36,228 bases of DNA from assembly GCA_016290335.1 (NCBI GenBank), contig JAEETM010000037.1, positions 1 to 36,228 of the forward strand, given 5' to 3'. Below the pieces are notes generated by a model. It saw only the letters and a program-made list of their open reading frames with translations, was not told where the DNA came from and made no database searches. This document shows positions 33,274 to 36,228 of this stretch, one piece after another. This stretch comes from Treponema sp. (GTDB lineage Bacteria > Spirochaetota > Spirochaetia > Treponematales > Treponemataceae). The translations under genes and the position numbers were made by a program. The first letter of the stretch is position 1. Each line of letters begins with the position of its first letter.

Positions 33274-33464
33274 ATATCCATCATTAAATGCTTATCCTGA
33301 CGGAGGGAACCGGTTTGGATCGGAGACAGGTGTTATCGCCCACAGAATTATCCTTTTATGGTTGTTTCAACCGGGCATTAGCACAGATCTGCACAATGGA
33401 GCGGGCCGGAAACCGGCGGGCTTTTTTCGAAGCAGGAATTTTTTTCGGAAAGGAATGAATCATT
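33274..33464 (+). other. Structured untranslated leader (possible attenuator or small RNA)
   Basis: The 190 nt between the promoter and the Hpt gene hold a GC-rich hairpin followed by six T (GCCGG at 33405-33409, AAA, CCGGC at 33413-33417, then GGGC and TTTTTT to 33427), like an attenuator. CCGGTTT (33311-33317) can pair with AAACCGG (33410-33416), the same bases as the right arm, as an alternative fold. A further hairpin is GGTTG/CAACC (33360-33372). No known riboswitch or T-box motif was recognised, so ligand and name are unknown. An AAAGGA (33449-33454) serves the Hpt start. Confidence 0.45.
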
Positions 33465-33803
33465 ATGTTGTCAATGGAAACATTAAGAGAGTATGGCGTT
33501 AAGACCAATATGGGTCTGGAACGTTGCTGCAACATGGAAGCGTTTTATTTTAAAATGATTACTGCCAGTGTCAACGATGCAAATTTTGAAAAACTGGGCA
33601 AGGCGCTGGAGGCGAAGGACCTGGAAGCCGCTTTTGAAGCCGCCCATGCCATTAAAGGCGTCGCGGGCAACCTGGCGTTGGATCCTTTATACGATGCGGT
33701 ATGTGAAATTGTAGAACCTTTACGCAGCAGGAAGGAAATGGACTACGCGGGCATGTATAAAAAGATTATGGAAGAAAGAGACCGGCTGGCGGCTATTATC
33801 TGA
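33465..33803 (+). CDS. Histidine phosphotransfer (Hpt) domain protein
   Basis: A 112-aa four-helix Hpt domain with the phospho-acceptor histidine at residue 61 in AHAIKGVAGNLAL, close to the usual H-x-x-K-G motif. It carries no kinase, receiver or membrane segment. Such stand-alone Hpt proteins relay phosphate between a hybrid kinase and a response regulator; neither is in the window, unless CpaE's receiver-like domain (23719) is its target, which is speculation. Start at ATG 33465 (an in-frame ATG at 33474 is possible). dapF follows after 35 nt and probably shares the transcript. Confidence 0.82.
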   Translation: MLSMETLREYGVKTNMGLERCCNMEAFYFKMITASVNDANFEKLGKALEAKDLEAAFEAAHAIKGVAGNLALDPLYDAVCEIVEPLRSRKEMDYAGMYKKIMEERDRLAAII

Positions 33804-33838
33804 CCGGGGAATAGTAAACAGGCAGGGGAGAAGGAACG

Positions 33839-34744
33839 ATGAGATTTAAGTTTTCCAAGATGCACGGCTGCGGAAACGACTATGTTTACGTGGACTGCAC
33901 GCAGCAGGAAATGTCCAATCCTGCGGCGGTGGCTAAATATGTAAGTCGGTATCATTACGGTATCGGAAGCGACGGGCTGATCCTGATTTGTCCTTCGGAA
34001 TCAGCGGATTTTAAAATGCGCATGTTTAATGCGGACGGTTCGGAAGGCAAGATGTGCGGCAACGGGGTCCGCTGCGTGGCGAAGTATGTGTACGACCATG
34101 GTCTGACAGACAAAAACCCGGTTTCCGTTGAAACCCTGGCCGGCGTCAAGGAGATTGAACTGACGGTGGAGGACGGCAAAGTAACGGAAGCCCGGGTGGA
34201 TATGGGCAAACCGGAAACACGCCCCCGTATGATCCCCATGATCACAGACCATTATATTTTCGTGGACCAGTCCCTGGTCCTCAGGGAAACGTCCATTGTG
34301 GGCACGGACAATAAGACTTATAAAGAAAAGTTCTTCTTCAATGGCACGGCTGTTTCCATGGGCAATCCGCATTTTATCGTATTTGTGAAAGATGTTGACA
34401 CGCTGGATCTGGAAGACTTGGGGCCCCAGTTCGAGCATCATAAATTATTCCCGGAAGGGGTAAATACGGAATTTGCCCAGGTGATCGATGAGAACACCGT
34501 CAAGTTCAGGGTTTGGGAGCGGGGCAGCGGTGAGACGCTGGCATGCGGTACCGGTGCCTGCGCTGTAACCTATGCCTGCATGAAGCTGAAGAAGGCCGGC
34601 GCCATGAACAAGCCGTTGAACGTACAGGCCCGGGGCGGTCTGCTGAAGGTTACTTACTGCAGTGAAAACGATCACATTTACCTGCAGGGACCGGCGGTGG
34701 AAGTATTTACGGGAGAAATTGAAATCCCTGATTGTGAATTGTAA
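33839..34744 (+). CDS. dapF: Diaminopimelate epimerase
   Basis: This cytoplasmic enzyme turns LL- into meso-diaminopimelate for lysine and peptidoglycan synthesis. Both catalytic cysteines are in place: C73 in KMCGNGVRC and C236 in ETLACGTGAC; MHGCGNDYVYVD and GNPHFIVFV are further family motifs. The length of 301 aa is a little over the usual 275-280, because of an insert around 140-170 (VLRETSIVGTDNKTYKEKF), where the core is still conserved. The site GGGGAGAAGG lies before ATG 33839. The high codon quality differs clearly from the AT-rich glycan island and marks this as core genome. Confidence 0.95.
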   Translation: MRFKFSKMHGCGNDYVYVDCTQQEMSNPAAVAKYVSRYHYGIGSDGLILICPSESADFKMRMFNADGSEGKMCGNGVRCVAKYVYDHGLTDKNPVSVETLAGVKEIELTVEDGKVTEARVDMGKPETRPRMIPMITDHYIFVDQSLVLRETSIVGTDNKTYKEKFFFNGTAVSMGNPHFIVFVKDVDTLDLEDLGPQFEHHKLFPEGVNTEFAQVIDENTVKFRVWERGSGETLACGTGACAVTYACMKLKKAGAMNKPLNVQARGGLLKVTYCSENDHIYLQGPAVEVFTGEIEIPDCEL

Positions 34745-34793
34745 GTTTTCCAAAATGTCGCAAGATTGTCACAAAAAGCAAGGACAAACGATA

Positions 34794-34799
34794 TATAAT
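34794..34799 (+). promoter_or_regulatory. Possible -10 box before the secreted-protein gene
   Basis: A perfect TATAAT lies about 94 nt before the ATG at 34893. The only -35-like sequence (TTGTCA, 34766-34771) is 22 bp away, too far for a normal sigma-A promoter, so the call is weak. Confidence 0.3.
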
Positions 34800-34892
34800 C
34801 AGGTTCAAAGAAGGTATTGTTACAGGGGACTCAGATAAGAAACCTTATTGTATTGAAAATGTTTTAGTTTTAATATTTCAGGAGGGAATAAG

Positions 34893-35330
34893 ATGAAAAA
34901 GAAATTTGTTATGTTTTTAATGACTGTTATGCTGAGTTTTTCCGCCGTATGCTTTGCCAGCTATGGCACGGACCTGGACGCCGAGACAAAGATGGCAGAA
35001 CAGTTTTTTGCTGGCAATGATTATAAAAAAGTATCAGCATTCATGGGTCAGGATTTTGCTAAAGCTCTTACAGCAGAAAAATATAAAGAGTTTTTTGCAA
35101 ATGTTGAAAAAGATGCAGGGAAAGTGGTTGGCTCAAAACTGCGCGTTATAGAGAAGTACGACGATGCAGATGTTTTGCATTATTTTATTGATTTTGAAAA
35201 AGTGAAGAACGTGAAATTCATTGCTGTTTTTAAAAAGGTTGATTCGAAAATAGTGTTATTTGAAGCGGCTTTCCCAAATCCGAATACCGAGGGTCCTGCT
35301 CAGGATAATAAAGGTGCGGAAAAGAAATAG
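34893..35330 (+). CDS. Small secreted protein of unknown function (DUF3887/DUF4019-like)
   Basis: The 145-aa protein has a clear signal peptide (MKKKFVMFLMTVMLSFSAVCFA, cut after residue 22) and no membrane segment after it. The mature part resembles the small alpha/beta domains named DUF3887/DUF4019: AEQFFAGNDYKKVSAFMGQDFAKALTAEKYKEFF, then a KVVGSKLRVIEKYDD strand and KFIAVFKKVDSKIVLFEAAF. The tail is Lys/Glu-rich. The likely location is the periplasm. I do not know its role. GGAGGG sits before ATG 34893, and a perfect terminator follows 10 nt after the stop, so the gene is its own unit. Confidence 0.7.
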   Translation: MKKKFVMFLMTVMLSFSAVCFASYGTDLDAETKMAEQFFAGNDYKKVSAFMGQDFAKALTAEKYKEFFANVEKDAGKVVGSKLRVIEKYDDADVLHYFIDFEKVKNVKFIAVFKKVDSKIVLFEAAFPNPNTEGPAQDNKGAEKK

Positions 35331-35340
35331 TTTAAATATA

Positions 35341-35369
35341 CCGGACAGGGCAACCTGTCCGGTTTTTTT
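35341..35369 (+). terminator. Intrinsic terminator
   Basis: CCGGACAGG (35341-35349) and CCTGTCCGG (35354-35362) form a perfect 9-bp stem with a GCAA tetraloop, followed by seven T. Textbook Rho-independent terminator for the secreted-protein gene. Confidence 0.97.
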
Positions 35370-35465
35370 AGGAAACACAGATTAAGGGAGTTTGCGCGCT
35401 TGCCGGCGGAAAGAACGCAGGCGAATGAATCAGTGGTCACTTAATGAAGGAGGCGCTGGCATCCT

Positions 35466-36228
35466 ATGTATGTATCAAAAATCAGAATGCAGAATTTTCG
35501 CTGCTATACGGATTTCACCATGCACTTCAGTCCCGGGGTGACGGTGATCGTAGCGGAAAACGGAAAAGGCAAGACGGCGATTCTGGATGGTCTGGCCATC
35601 AATATGGCGCCCTTCCTGGCAGCGTTCCCGGGAATCAAAGGACGTAATTTCCAGCCCAATGATGTCCGTATGGTGATGGATGCGCCATCGGATAAGGAAG
35701 GATTACAAATCCGGCGGATGAAATACCTGCTTCCCGTTGTATTGGAAACGGAAGTGAAAGCGGACGACGGAAAAGCTTATTCATGGAAGCGGGAATTAAA
35801 AACCGTAAAAGGGAAGACTTCTTCCGTTTCAGCCAAATTTGTTTCTGATTACGGGAAAAGGATTGCGGACGCCCTTAACCAGCCGGGAGACCGGGACATC
35901 GTCCTTCCGGTAATAGGGTATTACGGAACCAGCCGTATGTGGAATGACAGTTCCCTTCTGAAACGCAGGAACGTAGATCTGTCCCGCAGCAGCGGCTATA
36001 CGGAGTGTCTGGAGCCCAGCGGTTCGTATAACACGTTTGCCCAGTGGTTCCGTTATGCAACGGAAAGCGCATTGGAATATGACCGCATTATTGCGGAAAA
36101 GAATTTAAAAACGAAGAATCCTTACCGGGAACTTTTAAATGCCATAAAAAAAGCGATTGTCACCTGTATCAGCAGCATGGGCTGGACTGACCTGAAATAC
36201 AGCTTCGCGGCCCAGAACCTGCTGATCT
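35466..36228 (+). CDS. AAA-family ATPase, SMC/RecF-like (5' part only, runs off the window)
   Basis: The first 254 codons of a protein that continues past the end. MYVSKIRMQNFRCYTDFTMHF is the typical start of RecF/SMC-like ATPases; the Walker A is VAENGKGKTAILDG (about residues 30-43), followed by FQPNDVR and, later, VIGYYGTSRMW. It resembles the COG3950 / AAA_23 type of ATPase found alone or in defence and repair modules. The sensor, Walker B and any C-terminal domain lie outside. AAGGAGG (35447-35453) is 12 nt before ATG 35466. Two different functions, DNA repair or phage defence, are possible. Confidence 0.7.
   Translation, partial: MYVSKIRMQNFRCYTDFTMHFSPGVTVIVAENGKGKTAILDGLAINMAPFLAAFPGIKGRNFQPNDVRMVMDAPSDKEGLQIRRMKYLLPVVLETEVKADDGKAYSWKRELKTVKGKTSSVSAKFVSDYGKRIADALNQPGDRDIVLPVIGYYGTSRMWNDSSLLKRRNVDLSRSSGYTECLEPSGSYNTFAQWFRYATESALEYDRIIAEKNLKTKNPYRELLNAIKKAIVTCISSMGWTDLKYSFAAQNLLI

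Noticed and set aside
33274..33464. T-box, SAM, glycine or lysine riboswitch in the Hpt leader
   Set aside because: None of the conserved core motifs (for example the GGTGG-ACCGCG T-box string) is present; only a generic attenuator-like hairpin is supported.
1..36228. Insertion sequences, integrases, tRNA genes
   Set aside because: I looked for transposase-like ORFs, flanking direct repeats and cloverleaf sequences and saw none, although a short tRNA could be missed by eye.

Overview
The window looks like part of a diderm Firmicute chromosome, most likely Negativicutes; I cannot name the genus. The 5S rRNA and the strong Shine-Dalgarno sites are Firmicute-like, but a secretin with a signal peptide (cpaC) implies an outer membrane. 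No insertion sequence, tRNA or CRISPR array was seen.

Layout. (1) 1-962: the 3' end of an rRNA operon (5S plus a strong terminator), then a Bax-inhibitor-1-like membrane protein. (2) 1027-19228: an AT-rich, all-plus-strand envelope-glycan island behind a promoter and a ~300-nt leader. Its first module (wecE, GNAT acetyltransferase, ArnC-like GT2, two overlapping SMR proteins, two polytopic GT-C-like proteins) reads as a route from a dTDP-4-amino-6-deoxyhexose to an undecaprenyl-phosphate-linked sugar, its flipping, and its transfer outside the cytoplasm. The second module has a Bcs1-type CDP-ribitol synthase fusion, a TagF-like polyol-phosphate transferase with an N-terminal YLDPGTG membrane module, and a 912-aa protein joining a YidC/Oxa1-like domain to an alkaline-phosphatase/LtaS-like domain. 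The third has a PTPS-related GT-C-like protein, a GtrB-like GT2 and a tandem pair of paralogous polytopic proteins. (3) 19258-33180: a complete Tad/Flp (type IVc) pilus locus. The prepilin peptidase is divergent, then come cpaB, cpaC, two cpaE-like ATPases, tadB, flp, tadE, cpaF, tadC, a DUF192 gene, and a separately promoted unit with a TadG-like protein and a 321-aa protein bearing an Flp-type prepilin signal. A 23-bp tandem repeat, each intact copy carrying TTGACA, sits in the divergent control region. (4) 33245-36228: a promoter and structured leader, an orphan Hpt protein, dapF, a small secreted protein with a textbook terminator, and the 5' part of an SMC-like AAA ATPase cut by the window edge.

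The most novel candidate is the phosphopolyol module at 7965-13499. Its YidC-like domain appears to lack the conserved groove arginine, it is fused to a phosphotransferase-type domain, and it sits next to CDP-ribitol synthesis with no Wzx or ABC exporter in the window. Other second-look items are the repeat array, the 20-bp palindrome in front of flp, and the large Flp-signal protein.
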